Of a DNA stretch of 64,000 nucleotides, positions 8,150 to 17,324 are shown one piece after another (the first letter of the stretch is position 1; the number at the start of each line of letters is the position of its first letter). The translations under genes and the position numbers were made by a program. A model generated the notes under the pieces. That model had not been told where the DNA came from, did not search any database, and was given only the letters and a program-made list of their open reading frames with translations. The DNA is from Lautropia sp. (lineage in GTDB: Bacteria > Pseudomonadota > Gammaproteobacteria > Burkholderiales > Burkholderiaceae_E), in contig JAUNAC010000004.1 in assembly GCA_030527825.1 (NCBI GenBank), positions 62,001-126,000 on the forward strand, given 5' to 3'.

Positions 8150-11029
8150 CTAGCGGGAGCCGGTGCTTTCGGGCGCTGGCCAGCAGGCGGGCAGGGTAAA
8201 TTTGAAAACGCAGCCGCAGGGCTGGTTGTGCTCGACCCAGAGGTGACCGGCATGTGATTCGATGATGCTGCGGCAGATGTTGAGTCCCATGCCCATGCCT
8301 TCGGCCTTGGTGGTGAAGAAGGGTTCGAAAATCTGTTCCTGGAGATTTTCAGGAATGCCCGGACCATGATCGGCGACAGAAAAGAGGACGTTATCGCCGC
8401 TGCAGCTGACATGTAGGGTCAGGGCGGCCTGACGCTGTCCCTGCATGGCGTCAATGGCATTTTTCATCAGGTTCAGCAGAACCTGTTCGATCAGGATGCG
8501 GTCGGCAGACAGACGTGGCAAGCCAGGATCGAGATCAATGGTAATGATGACGCCATAGCGTTTGGCGGCAATTTCAGCCAGAGCCAGCGCCTCGGTCAGA
8601 ATTTCGTCGACAGCAATATCGCGCTGTTCGGCGGTGTTGCGCCGGACGAAATTGCGCACTCGCTGGATGACCGAGGCGGCTCGCTGTGCCTGACGGGCTA
8701 TTTTGTCGAGCGTTTCCTCCACCATGGCCGGATCAGCGGGGGCTAGACTGTCCGGACGCAGCCGTTTGGCCAGGCCCAGGGCATAATTGCTGATGGCTGC
8801 CAGGGGCTGGTTCAGCTCATGGGCAATGGACGAGGCCATTTCGCCCATGGTGACCAGGCGGGCCGTCTGCTGCAGCTGCTCCTGCTGCTGCTTCTGACGC
8901 TCGCGGATGGGCCGAAGGGCAGTGATATCCGTGGCTACCACCAGCTGGGCAGCCTGTCCGTCAACCCAGCGGATCTGCTGCACGCGTACCTCGAACCAGC
9001 GGTCGACGCGGGGAATGTAGACCTCCTCGCCCACCCACGAATCAGCCACCGGCCAGCCATTGAGCAGTGCCAGGTGGCCGGAAATGTCATCGCCAAACAG
9101 GGCGTGATACTGATAGTTGCAAAAGCGCAGGACCGGTGCCGGGTCATCCAGGGTCAGCGGATCGAGCCCGGTGACCGGCACCACCGGTGGCGGAGGGGAT
9201 ACCACCGAGACGGCTGCCTCCAGCTGGTTGATGACGGTGTTGAACCGTTCGTGGGCGTCTTCCAGCTCGGCACGGATGCGATTGGATTCGGTGATATCCG
9301 TGACCGAAGCCATCCACCCTGCCTGTTGACCCAGATCGTCGATCAGGGGCGAGACATACAGCCGTACATCAATGATCCGGCCATCCTTGCGGCGGGCACG
9401 GGTCTGAATGCCCGAGGGGGGCGCACCTCCGGAAATGGTCAGATTCAGATGAGCGATGTTGAGATCATATTCGCTGGGGATCCAATAGGGATAGGGCGGA
9501 AGCTGGCCCACCAGTTCTTCGGCGGGATAGCCCAGGATCTGGCACATTGCGCGGTTGACATAGGTGATCCGTCCGTCCTGGTCGATCACCCGCAGTCCGG
9601 TGCTGATGGAGTCTTCGATGGCTCGCCGGAACGTCGCTTCGGTCGTAAGCGCCTGTTCGACCAGCTTGCGGCCCGTGATGTCGTGCGCGACGGCGTAATA
9701 CAGGGATTCAGGGGAGCGGGAGTCCACGCTGATCGACCAGCTCAGCCAGCGCCAGGCATTGCGGAACCGTACCCGGCATTCCAGTGGGCCGATGCGCTCC
9801 AGCGGGGTGGTGAAGGCTTCAATGACGGCGAGCCGGTCTTCGGGGTAGATATGGTCCCAGAAACGTGTATTGGCCAGATCTTTGCCGAAATAGTCTACAA
9901 AGGCAGGGTTGCCACGTACGAGTGTGCCGTCTGGCCGAATCACGCAAAAGACATCCTGAGACAGCAGAAACAGGCGGTCGCGTTCCCCTTCGGCGCGGAG
10001 TCGGCCGTGGGCGCTGCGCCAGAGTAGCACCAGCGACAGCAGGGAACTGAGTGCCAGGGTCACCAGTCCCAGCCGGGTGAGGATCCCGGCCAGTGAACTT
10101 CGTTCATCACCATGAACAACTGCGTGCAGCATCAGGCCGTTGCCCGGGGGGTCGAGCGGCAGACGCACGGAGGTACGGGTGTCAATGTGCTGGGAGGTGC
10201 TGGTACTGACCAGCAGATTACCCTCGGCGGATTCCAGCCCGAAGCGGTAGCGCTGGCGCAGGTTTTTGGGCAGGGTGTGTTCCAGCAGCAGATCGAGGCC
10301 GATGCCGGCCACGGCAACAGCTACCAGTCGGCGGCCCTGTACCACGGGCAAATAGAGCTCGGACACGACTTCCCCGCCAGGCAGCATCAAGGGGGTGGAG
10401 TAGAGGGGTAACCAGGCGTGAGTGCTGGTCAGTAATGCCTGGCGCCGGGGTGAGGTGGCAGGCATGTCCTGAAAGGAGGGCAGGGTGAGTGGATCATTGC
10501 CTGAGGCAAGCCGGCTATCTTCTGTACCCTGTCCGGGACTGGTGTCGTGCGAGGCAGTCACGTGACGCACCTGCCCATCTGGCGTCAGGAGAGCCACATA
10601 GCGGGTCTGCGGGTAGGCACGCAGGAAATTGGCCGGATCCTCAGGAGGGTGGCCGCTGGCCGGTTGATTCTTTCCAGGAGATTCCGGATGGGGCTCGGGA
10701 TGGGAGCCCGCCAGGCTGGTGAACCAGAGCGGTGCTAGCCGGACCAGGTGGGCCTGCAACTCGTGCAGCGAGAGTTTGAGTGATTGCTGCGCCCAGTCGG
10801 CATTGCGCATCAGCTCGGTTTCCCGCTCCTGCTGATCGATGTGGTGGACATACCAGAGGAAGGCCGACATGATCATGCCGAACAGCGTGATGCCCGCCAT
10901 GTGGGCCAGACTGATGAAACGCCAGACTAGCCAGTTCGAAGGCATGTTGATGTTCCAGCCGCGGCGCTTTCTGGATACCGGTGCGCTGGATGTCATATCA
11001 GATGAAGAATCGTCAGGCGTCATGGTCAT
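8150..11029 (-). CDS. Membrane PAS-domain sensor histidine kinase
   Basis: The protein has 959 residues. A transmembrane helix at about 36-60, an extracytoplasmic region to about 320 and a second helix near 320-345 frame a periplasmic sensor. Three PAS-like units follow, roughly 355-455, 460-590 and 595-710. A dimerisation domain carries the phospho-acceptor His in SSIAHELNQPLAA, and the ATPase domain has LLNLMKNAIDAM (N box), DHGPGIP (G1) and GMGMGLNICRSI (G2). The layout is that of FixL/DctB-type kinases. No heme or flavin pocket residue was identified, so the signal is unknown. It is co-transcribed with the FixJ-type regulator downstream. Confidence 0.9.
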   Translation of the reverse strand: MTMTPDDSSSDMTSSAPVSRKRRGWNINMPSNWLVWRFISLAHMAGITLFGMIMSAFLWYVHHIDQQERETELMRNADWAQQSLKLSLHELQAHLVRLAPLWFTSLAGSHPEPHPESPGKNQPASGHPPEDPANFLRAYPQTRYVALLTPDGQVRHVTASHDTSPGQGTEDSRLASGNDPLTLPSFQDMPATSPRRQALLTSTHAWLPLYSTPLMLPGGEVVSELYLPVVQGRRLVAVAVAGIGLDLLLEHTLPKNLRQRYRFGLESAEGNLLVSTSTSQHIDTRTSVRLPLDPPGNGLMLHAVVHGDERSSLAGILTRLGLVTLALSSLLSLVLLWRSAHGRLRAEGERDRLFLLSQDVFCVIRPDGTLVRGNPAFVDYFGKDLANTRFWDHIYPEDRLAVIEAFTTPLERIGPLECRVRFRNAWRWLSWSISVDSRSPESLYYAVAHDITGRKLVEQALTTEATFRRAIEDSISTGLRVIDQDGRITYVNRAMCQILGYPAEELVGQLPPYPYWIPSEYDLNIAHLNLTISGGAPPSGIQTRARRKDGRIIDVRLYVSPLIDDLGQQAGWMASVTDITESNRIRAELEDAHERFNTVINQLEAAVSVVSPPPPVVPVTGLDPLTLDDPAPVLRFCNYQYHALFGDDISGHLALLNGWPVADSWVGEEVYIPRVDRWFEVRVQQIRWVDGQAAQLVVATDITALRPIRERQKQQQEQLQQTARLVTMGEMASSIAHELNQPLAAISNYALGLAKRLRPDSLAPADPAMVEETLDKIARQAQRAASVIQRVRNFVRRNTAEQRDIAVDEILTEALALAEIAAKRYGVIITIDLDPGLPRLSADRILIEQVLLNLMKNAIDAMQGQRQAALTLHVSCSGDNVLFSVADHGPGIPENLQEQIFEPFFTTKAEGMGMGLNICRSIIESHAGHLWVEHNQPCGCVFKFTLPACWPAPESTGSR

Positions 11030-11149
11030 GGCGGCATGAGCAGGAGGCCGCCGTCGGGCAGCCGGCCACCTGTCTGCAGGCGGTACGGCATGGGTTGCAT
11101 GTAGCCGTTTTTGTGATGCGGGATGTCATATCGTGCCTTGAAATATAGC

Positions 11150-11177
11150 TTGCTTTCCGGTTCCGGGTACTTAGAAT
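11150..11177 (+). promoter_or_regulatory. Candidate sigma-70 promoter of the pyruvate dehydrogenase operon
   Basis: TTGCTT (11150-11155) and TAGAAT (11172-11177) are 16 bases apart, about 39 bases upstream of the aceE start. The 186-base gap to the divergent kinase gene holds no other gene; no operator was recognised. Confidence 0.5.
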
Positions 11178-11215
11178 GGCAGGATCTTCATTCACGTTCT
11201 GGTGAGAGGTCTGGC

Positions 11216-13951
11216 ATGTCTGATGCTGAAAAGAATATCCCGAACAACGTAGAGCCTGCTGATACCGATCCGGTTGAGACACGGGAGTGGCTCGAAGCGC
11301 TGGACGCCGTTATTCAGCGGGAAGGAAACGGGCGGGCTCATTATCTTATGGAGCAGCTGCTTGAAACCGCCCGGCGTCAGCTTGGTGATATGCCGTTTTC
11401 AGCCACAACGGCCTATATCAACACCATTCCGCCGGCACTGGAAGCCCGCTCTCCTGGCAACCACGAGTATGAGGAGCGCATCCGGAGTTTTATCCGCTGG
11501 AATGCCATGGCTATGGTAGTGCGTGCCAACAAGCACGATACGCCAGATGGCGGTGCCCTGGGAGGGCACATTGCCTCATTTGCTTCGGTAGCGACGATGA
11601 TTGGTACCGGCATGAACCATTTTTGGCATGCGCCCCATGAGGGGCATGGCGGCGATTTGATCTATTTTCAGGGACACTCTTCGCCTGGTCTCTACAGCCG
11701 TGCCTTCATGGAAGGCCGGCTGACCGAGGCGCAGCTGGACAATTTCCGCCAGGAAGTGGATGGCAATGGGCTGTCTTCCTATCCACACCCGAAACTGATG
11801 CCGAACTTCTGGCAGTTTCCTACGGTTTCGATGGGGCTAGGGCCACTGATGGGCATTTATCAGGCCCGATTCCTTAAGTACCTGCATGCTCGCGGCCTCG
11901 CTGATACCTCCAACCGAAAGGTCTGGGTGTTCTGCGGAGATGGCGAGATGGACGAACCGGAATCGTTGGGGGCCATCGGGCTGGCGGCACGCGAGAAGCT
12001 GGACAATCTTATTTTTGTCATCAACTGTAACCTGCAGCGCCTGGATGGCCCGGTGCGGGGTAATGGCAAGATCATCCAGGAACTGGAGGGCGATTTCCGG
12101 GGTACGGGCTGGAATGTCATCAAGCTTATCTGGGGCTCGTATTGGGACAGCCTCCTGGCCAGGGATACCGATGGCATCCTGCGGCGCGTCATGATGGAGA
12201 CGGTGGACGGCGAGTATCAGGCATACAAGGCCAATGATGGTGCTTATGTACGTAAGCACTTCTTCGGCAAGGATCCTCGGCTGCTGGAGATGGTGTCGCG
12301 CATGACCGATGATGATATCTGGCGTCTTAATCGTGGCGGTCATGATCCACACAAGGTATATGCCGCTTTCTATTCGGCAGTGCATGACAATCACGGGCGA
12401 CCAACTGTCATCCTGGCCAAGACTGTCAAAGGCTATGGCATGGGTCGCGCTGGCGAAGGAAAGAACCCGACTCACCAGCTCAAAAAACTGGATGCAGATG
12501 GCGTGCGTGGTATGCGTGATCGCTTCAACATCCCGATCCCGGATGATCAGCTTGACAAGATTCCGTTCTACCGGCCGCCTGAAGATAGTCCGGAGATGCA
12601 GTACATGTTTGAGCGGCGCAAGGCGTTGGGTGGCTTTCTGCCGCACCGACGGGTGCAGTCGGATGAACGGCTGACGGCGCCTCCGCTGTCTGCTTTCCAG
12701 CCCGTGCTCGATCCCACGGCGGAAGGGCGTGAAATTTCCACCACTCAGGCTTTTGTACGGTTCCTGACACTGCTGCTGCGCGATAAGACACTCGGTCCGC
12801 GCGTCGTGCCGATCGTGCCTGATGAGGCCCGGACCTTCGGTATGGAGGGCATGTTCCGTCAGCTGGGAATCTACGCACCTGAGGGTCAAAAGTACGTACC
12901 GGTCGACAAGGATCAGGTGATGTACTACAAGGAAGAGGCGAATGGCCAGATCCTTCAGGAGGGGATCAACGAAGCCGGGGCTTTCTGTTCGTGGATCGCG
13001 GCGGCGACCTCATATTCCACCAGCAACGTCATCATGCTGCCCTTCTTTGCCTATTACTCGATGTTCGGCTTCCAGCGCATCGGTGATCTGGCCTGGGCCG
13101 CGGGCGATATGCAGGCCCGTGGCTTCCTGCTGGGGGGAACGGCCGGGCGCACCACGCTCAATGGTGAAGGGCTTCAGCACGAGGATGGCCATAGTCATAT
13201 CATGGCGCTGACCATTCCCAACTGTGTGTCCTACGATCCCTCATTTGCCCATGAGGTTGCGGTCATCATGCACCATGGCCTGGTGCGTATGGTGGAGCGC
13301 CAGGAAAACGTCTATTACTATCTGACAGTGATGAACGAGAACTACGCTCATCCTGGTCTGAAGAAAGGTGACGAGGACGGCATCATCCGGGGCATGTATC
13401 TGCTGCAGGAAGGTGCACCAGTTGCAAAGGACAAGAAAGCCGCTGCTCCCCGGGTTCAGCTGATGGGGTCAGGTGTCATCCTGCGTGAGGTAATTGAGGC
13501 GGCCCGGTTGCTGAAGGAAGACTGGGGGGTCGAGGCCGACATCTGGAGTACAACCAGTTTTACTGAACTTCGTCGGGACGGTATGGCCTGTGAACGCTGG
13601 AACCTGCTGCATCCAACCGAAAAACCGCGGGTACCCTATGTCCGTGCCCAGCTGGATACCCGTCCGGCCGGCCCGGTCGTGGCGTCCACTGACTACATGA
13701 AGCTGTTTGCCGACCAGATCCGTCCGTATATTCCCGCTGGCCGACGTTATGTGGTGCTGGGCACCGATGGGTTCGGACGTTCGGACTTCCGCTACAAATT
13801 ACGCGCGCATTTCGAGGTGAATCGCTATTTTGTTGTCCTGGCTGCTCTGCACGCCCTGGCCGAAGACGGCACAATCCCGGCCGAGAAGGCGGCAGAAGCC
13901 ATCCGGCGCTATGGGATTGATCCGGAGAAGATTGATCCGGTGCTGGCCTGA
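11216..13951 (+). CDS. aceE: Pyruvate dehydrogenase E1 component, homodimeric type
   Basis: AceE decarboxylates pyruvate with thiamine diphosphate and acetylates the lipoyl group of E2. The protein is 911 residues, close to the usual ~890. The thiamine-binding motif is FCGDGEMDEPES with the paired N in VINCNLQRLDGPV. GHSSPGLYSRAF and the C-terminal YVVLGTDGFGRSD are typical of the homodimeric E1 family. I chose the ATG at 11216 because GAGAGG precedes it; an in-frame upstream start at 11123 would overlap the promoter. It is the first gene of aceE-aceF-lpdA. Confidence 0.97.
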   Translation: MSDAEKNIPNNVEPADTDPVETREWLEALDAVIQREGNGRAHYLMEQLLETARRQLGDMPFSATTAYINTIPPALEARSPGNHEYEERIRSFIRWNAMAMVVRANKHDTPDGGALGGHIASFASVATMIGTGMNHFWHAPHEGHGGDLIYFQGHSSPGLYSRAFMEGRLTEAQLDNFRQEVDGNGLSSYPHPKLMPNFWQFPTVSMGLGPLMGIYQARFLKYLHARGLADTSNRKVWVFCGDGEMDEPESLGAIGLAAREKLDNLIFVINCNLQRLDGPVRGNGKIIQELEGDFRGTGWNVIKLIWGSYWDSLLARDTDGILRRVMMETVDGEYQAYKANDGAYVRKHFFGKDPRLLEMVSRMTDDDIWRLNRGGHDPHKVYAAFYSAVHDNHGRPTVILAKTVKGYGMGRAGEGKNPTHQLKKLDADGVRGMRDRFNIPIPDDQLDKIPFYRPPEDSPEMQYMFERRKALGGFLPHRRVQSDERLTAPPLSAFQPVLDPTAEGREISTTQAFVRFLTLLLRDKTLGPRVVPIVPDEARTFGMEGMFRQLGIYAPEGQKYVPVDKDQVMYYKEEANGQILQEGINEAGAFCSWIAAATSYSTSNVIMLPFFAYYSMFGFQRIGDLAWAAGDMQARGFLLGGTAGRTTLNGEGLQHEDGHSHIMALTIPNCVSYDPSFAHEVAVIMHHGLVRMVERQENVYYYLTVMNENYAHPGLKKGDEDGIIRGMYLLQEGAPVAKDKKAAAPRVQLMGSGVILREVIEAARLLKEDWGVEADIWSTTSFTELRRDGMACERWNLLHPTEKPRVPYVRAQLDTRPAGPVVASTDYMKLFADQIRPYIPAGRRYVVLGTDGFGRSDFRYKLRAHFEVNRYFVVLAALHALAEDGTIPAEKAAEAIRRYGIDPEKIDPVLA

Positions 13952-13984
13952 CGAACGAAAATCGACTGGAGATGGTACGCAGCC

Positions 13985-15346
13985 ATGAGCGTGATTGATA
14001 TTGTTGTTCCCGACATTGGTGACTTCTCGGATGTCGAGGTCATCGAGGTGATGGTCAAGGAAGGTGATGTGGTTGCCGCCGAGCAGAGCCTGGTGACCGT
14101 GGAGTCCGACAAGGCATCCATGGAGATTCCCTGTACCGCTGCAGGGAAAATTGTGTCGCTCACCGTAAAGGTGGGTGACAAGGTGTCCAAGGGCTCCGTG
14201 CTGGGCAAGCTGGAGGAGGCGGGTGTCGCCCAGGGATCAGCAGCTGGTGCCCCATCGGCGCCTGCTCCCGCCCCTGCATCCGCATCGCAGGCGGCAGCCG
14301 CAGTTCCTGCGCCGGCCGCGGCGCCACCGGTGGCCGTGACGCCAGCCGCTGCCATACCAGCAGCCGTCGAACCCCGTCATCCGGCCGTTCCGGCCGATCT
14401 GCAGGAAGGGGCGATCCGGGCACTGCCGCACGCATCGCCATCGGTGCGGATGCTGGCCCGGGAGCTGGGGGTTGACCTTCATGCGGTACGCGGCACGGGT
14501 CCGAAAGACCGGATCCTGGCCGATGATGTGAAGGCATTCGTCAAGAACCTGATGAGTTCGGGAGCGTTGTCTGCCGGATCCGCCCGCGCAGATGCCGGGG
14601 GAGCGGCGCTGGGCCTGCTGCCGTGGCCGAAGGTGGATTTCGAGAAGTACGGCCCGGTCGAGCGGAAGCCTCTGTCCCGGATCAAGAAGATCTCGGGTGC
14701 GAATCTCCATCGCAACTGGGTGATGATTCCGCATGTCACCAACCACGAGGACGCCGACATCACCGGGCTGGAGGATTTCCGCGTGCGTCTCAATGCCGAA
14801 AACGCGAAGGCGGGCATCAAGCTGACGATGCTGGCCTTCCTGGTCAAGGCGTCGGTCGCCGCGCTGAAGAAATTCCCCGAGTTCAATGCGTCGCTCGATG
14901 GCGAGACGCTGGTCTACAAGAATTACTACCACATCGGCTTCGCAGCCGACACGCCCAATGGTCTGGTGGTACCCGTAATCAAGGACGCCGATCGCAAGGG
15001 TGTTCTGGAGATTGCCGTGGAGATGGCCGAGCTGGCCAGGAAGGCCCGTGATGGCAAGTTGGGGCCTGCTGACATGCAGGGCGGAACCTTCTCCATCTCC
15101 AGCCTGGGGGGCATCGGCGGCACCTATTTCACGCCGATCATCAACGCACCGGAGGTGGCCATCCTGGGCGTATGCCGTTCGGCGAAGCGCCCGGTCTGGG
15201 ATGAGGGGCTTGGCGAGTTCGTGCCGCGCCTGATTCTGCCGCTCTCCCTGTCCTGGGATCATCGGGTCATCGACGGCGCGGCAGCGGCGCGCTTTGCCGC
15301 CTACCTGGCCCAGGTGCTGGCTGATTTCCGGCGCGTGATGCTCTGA
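13985..15346 (+). CDS. aceF: Dihydrolipoamide acetyltransferase (PDH E2)
   Basis: E2 moves the acetyl group from lipoate to CoA and forms the core of the complex. One lipoyl domain (residues 1-75) has the lipoylated Lys in [11 protein letters not shown] long Ala/Pro linker leads to a peripheral-subunit-binding domain ([15 protein letters not shown], near 150). The catalytic domain ends with the active-site motif [15 protein letters not shown]. At 453 residues it is a single-lipoyl form, shorter than the three-lipoyl E. coli enzyme. It starts 33 bases after aceE. Confidence 0.97.
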   Translation: MSVIDIVVPDIGDFSDVEVIEVMVKEGDVVAAEQSLVTVESDKASMEIPCTAAGKIVSLTVKVGDKVSKGSVLGKLEEAGVAQGSAAGAPSAPAPAPASASQAAAAVPAPAAAPPVAVTPAAAIPAAVEPRHPAVPADLQEGAIRALPHASPSVRMLARELGVDLHAVRGTGPKDRILADDVKAFVKNLMSSGALSAGSARADAGGAALGLLPWPKVDFEKYGPVERKPLSRIKKISGANLHRNWVMIPHVTNHEDADITGLEDFRVRLNAENAKAGIKLTMLAFLVKASVAALKKFPEFNASLDGETLVYKNYYHIGFAADTPNGLVVPVIKDADRKGVLEIAVEMAELARKARDGKLGPADMQGGTFSISSLGGIGGTYFTPIINAPEVAILGVCRSAKRPVWDEGLGEFVPRLILPLSLSWDHRVIDGAAAARFAAYLAQVLADFRRVML

Positions 15347-15359
15347 GCGAGGAGAAGAC

Positions 15360-17207
15360 ATGGCAACAACGATTCTGACCGTGCCCGACATCGGTGATTT
15401 CAGTGACGTTGAAATCATCGAGGTACTGGTCAAGCCAGGCGACACGGTGGCTGTCGAGCAGAGCCTGATCACTGTCGAGTCCGACAAGGCGTCCATGGAG
15501 ATTCCTGCCACGGCGGCAGGCCGCATCGTCGAGATGAAGGTCAAGCTCGGTGACAAGGTCTCCAAGGGGTCTGAACTCGCCGTGATCGAGGCCGCGGGCG
15601 AGGGCGCTGCCCAGGCAGCCCCGGTTGCCGCAACTCCCCCGGCCGCTGCTGCACCTGCGCAGCCGGCGGCACCTGCCGATGGCACGACAGCCGCGCCTGT
15701 CCATGCGGCACCGGCTACGGGTGAGTCCCCACGGCCTGGCCCGCAGCCGGCGCCTGTCACGGATCGCCAGGTCGATGTCGATTGCGACATGCTGGTTATC
15801 GGTGGGGGGCCTGGCGGCTATTCCGCTGCCTTCCGTGCAGCCGACCTGGGCATGAAGGTGGTGCTCGTGGAACGCTATGCGACGCTGGGTGGCGTCTGTC
15901 TGAATGTGGGTTGCATCCCCTCCAAGGCATTGCTGCACGCCGCGACCGTGGTTGAGGAAGTCAAGGGCTTCGAATCGCACGGTATCCGCTTCGGTGCGCC
16001 GGAGATCGACCTTGATGGCCTGTGCGGCTGGAAGGACAAGGTCGTCTCGAAGATGACCACCGGCCTGGCCGGCATGGCCAAGGCCCGCAAGGTCACCGTG
16101 CTGCGTGGCTATGCCCGCTTCCTCGATCCCCGACATGTCGAAGTCGACCTGACCGAGGGCAGCGGCCAGCAGACCACGGGCAAGCAGCAGGTCGTGGGCT
16201 TCCGGCAGGCGATCATCGCGGCCGGCAGCGAGCCCGTGCATCTGCCGTTCCTGCCCAAGGATGAGCGGATCGTCGATTCCACCGGTGCGCTGCAGCTGCG
16301 GCAGAAGCCCGGCCGCATGCTGGTCATCGGGGGCGGCATCATCGGCCTGGAGATGGCCACTGTCTATGCCACCCTGGGGGCGAAGGTCGATGTCGTCGAG
16401 ATGCTCGACGGCGTGATGGCCGGTGCCGATCGCGACATGGTCAAGGTCTGGCAGACGTTCAACCAGAAGCGCCTGGGCAAACTGATGGTCAGGACGCGCA
16501 CGACGGCGGCCGAGGCCACGGCCGAGGGCATCAAGGTCAGCTTCGAGGGTGAGAATGCCCCCGAGGGACCACAGCTCTATGATCTCGTGCTCTCGGCCGT
16601 CGGGCGTACCCCGAACGGCAGGAAACTTGATGCCGAGAAGGCGGGCGTTGCCGTCGGCGAGCGGGGCTTCATCGAGGTCGACAGCCAGATGCGCACCAAC
16701 GTGCCGCACATCTTCGCCATCGGTGACATCGTCGGACAGCCCATGCTGGCCCACAAGGCCGTGCACGAGGCCCACGTCGCCGCCGAGGCTGCCGCCGGCC
16801 AGAAGCGTCACTTCGATGCCCGCGTCATTCCTTCCGTGGCCTACACCGATCCGGAAGTGGCCTGGGTGGGCATCACCGAGGATGAGGCCAAGGCCAAGGG
16901 CGTCAAGCTTGGCAAGAGCGTGTTTCCCTGGATGGCTTCCGGACGTGCCGTTGCCAACGGGCGCGAGGAGGGCTTTACCAAGCTGCTCTTCGATCCCGAG
17001 ACCCATCGCATCCTGGGTGGCGGCATCGTTGGCACCCATGCGGGCGACATGATTGGCGAGATCGCACTGGCCATTGAAATGGGCGCAGATGCTGCCGACA
17101 TTGGCCACACGATCCATCCACACCCCACGCTGGGTGAATCGATCGGCATGGCTGCAGAAGTCTTCGAGGGCGTCTGCACCGACCTGCCACCGCAGCGGAA
17201 GAAATAG
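15360..17207 (+). CDS. lpdA: Dihydrolipoamide dehydrogenase with N-terminal lipoyl domain (PDH E3)
   Basis: E3 reoxidises dihydrolipoamide and passes electrons to NAD+. An N-terminal lipoyl domain (1-75, [10 protein letters not shown]) is very similar to that of the adjacent aceF. A linker follows, then the FAD motif [12 protein letters not shown] (about 143-155), the redox-active disulfide [13 protein letters not shown], the NAD-binding segment [11 protein letters not shown], and the C-terminal His-Glu pair in HPHPTLGE. The 615-residue fused form is common in betaproteobacteria. It starts 13 bases after aceF with GAGGAG upstream. The gene converges on the siderophore synthetase. Confidence 0.97.
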   Translation: MATTILTVPDIGDFSDVEIIEVLVKPGDTVAVEQSLITVESDKASMEIPATAAGRIVEMKVKLGDKVSKGSELAVIEAAGEGAAQAAPVAATPPAAAAPAQPAAPADGTTAAPVHAAPATGESPRPGPQPAPVTDRQVDVDCDMLVIGGGPGGYSAAFRAADLGMKVVLVERYATLGGVCLNVGCIPSKALLHAATVVEEVKGFESHGIRFGAPEIDLDGLCGWKDKVVSKMTTGLAGMAKARKVTVLRGYARFLDPRHVEVDLTEGSGQQTTGKQQVVGFRQAIIAAGSEPVHLPFLPKDERIVDSTGALQLRQKPGRMLVIGGGIIGLEMATVYATLGAKVDVVEMLDGVMAGADRDMVKVWQTFNQKRLGKLMVRTRTTAAEATAEGIKVSFEGENAPEGPQLYDLVLSAVGRTPNGRKLDAEKAGVAVGERGFIEVDSQMRTNVPHIFAIGDIVGQPMLAHKAVHEAHVAAEAAAGQKRHFDARVIPSVAYTDPEVAWVGITEDEAKAKGVKLGKSVFPWMASGRAVANGREEGFTKLLFDPETHRILGGGIVGTHAGDMIGEIALAIEMGADAADIGHTIHPHPTLGESIGMAAEVFEGVCTDLPPQRKK

Positions 17208-17324
17208 GGTAGGGCCTACCTGGACCGCCAGCCTCCCGGCATGGCGTGTCTGGTATGGCATGGCCATGTTGAACGCATGCCGCGCAGGCAGCACCGGTTT
17301 GTACTGGCGCAGTCCAGGGGGTTA

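Noticed and set aside
8819-10027. Open frame of 402 codons on the plus strand
   Set aside because: It is antisense to the PAS histidine kinase, shows no domain pattern and is explained by the GC-rich codon use of the real gene.
17213-17225. Short palindrome GGTAGGGCCTACC after lpdA
   Set aside because: Six-base arms with no loop and no T run; not a credible terminator, and no evidence for an operator.
15267-17294. Open frame of 675 codons on the minus strand
   Set aside because: It mirrors lpdA, whose motifs are unambiguous; the antisense product is His/Gly/Asp-rich with no recognisable domain.
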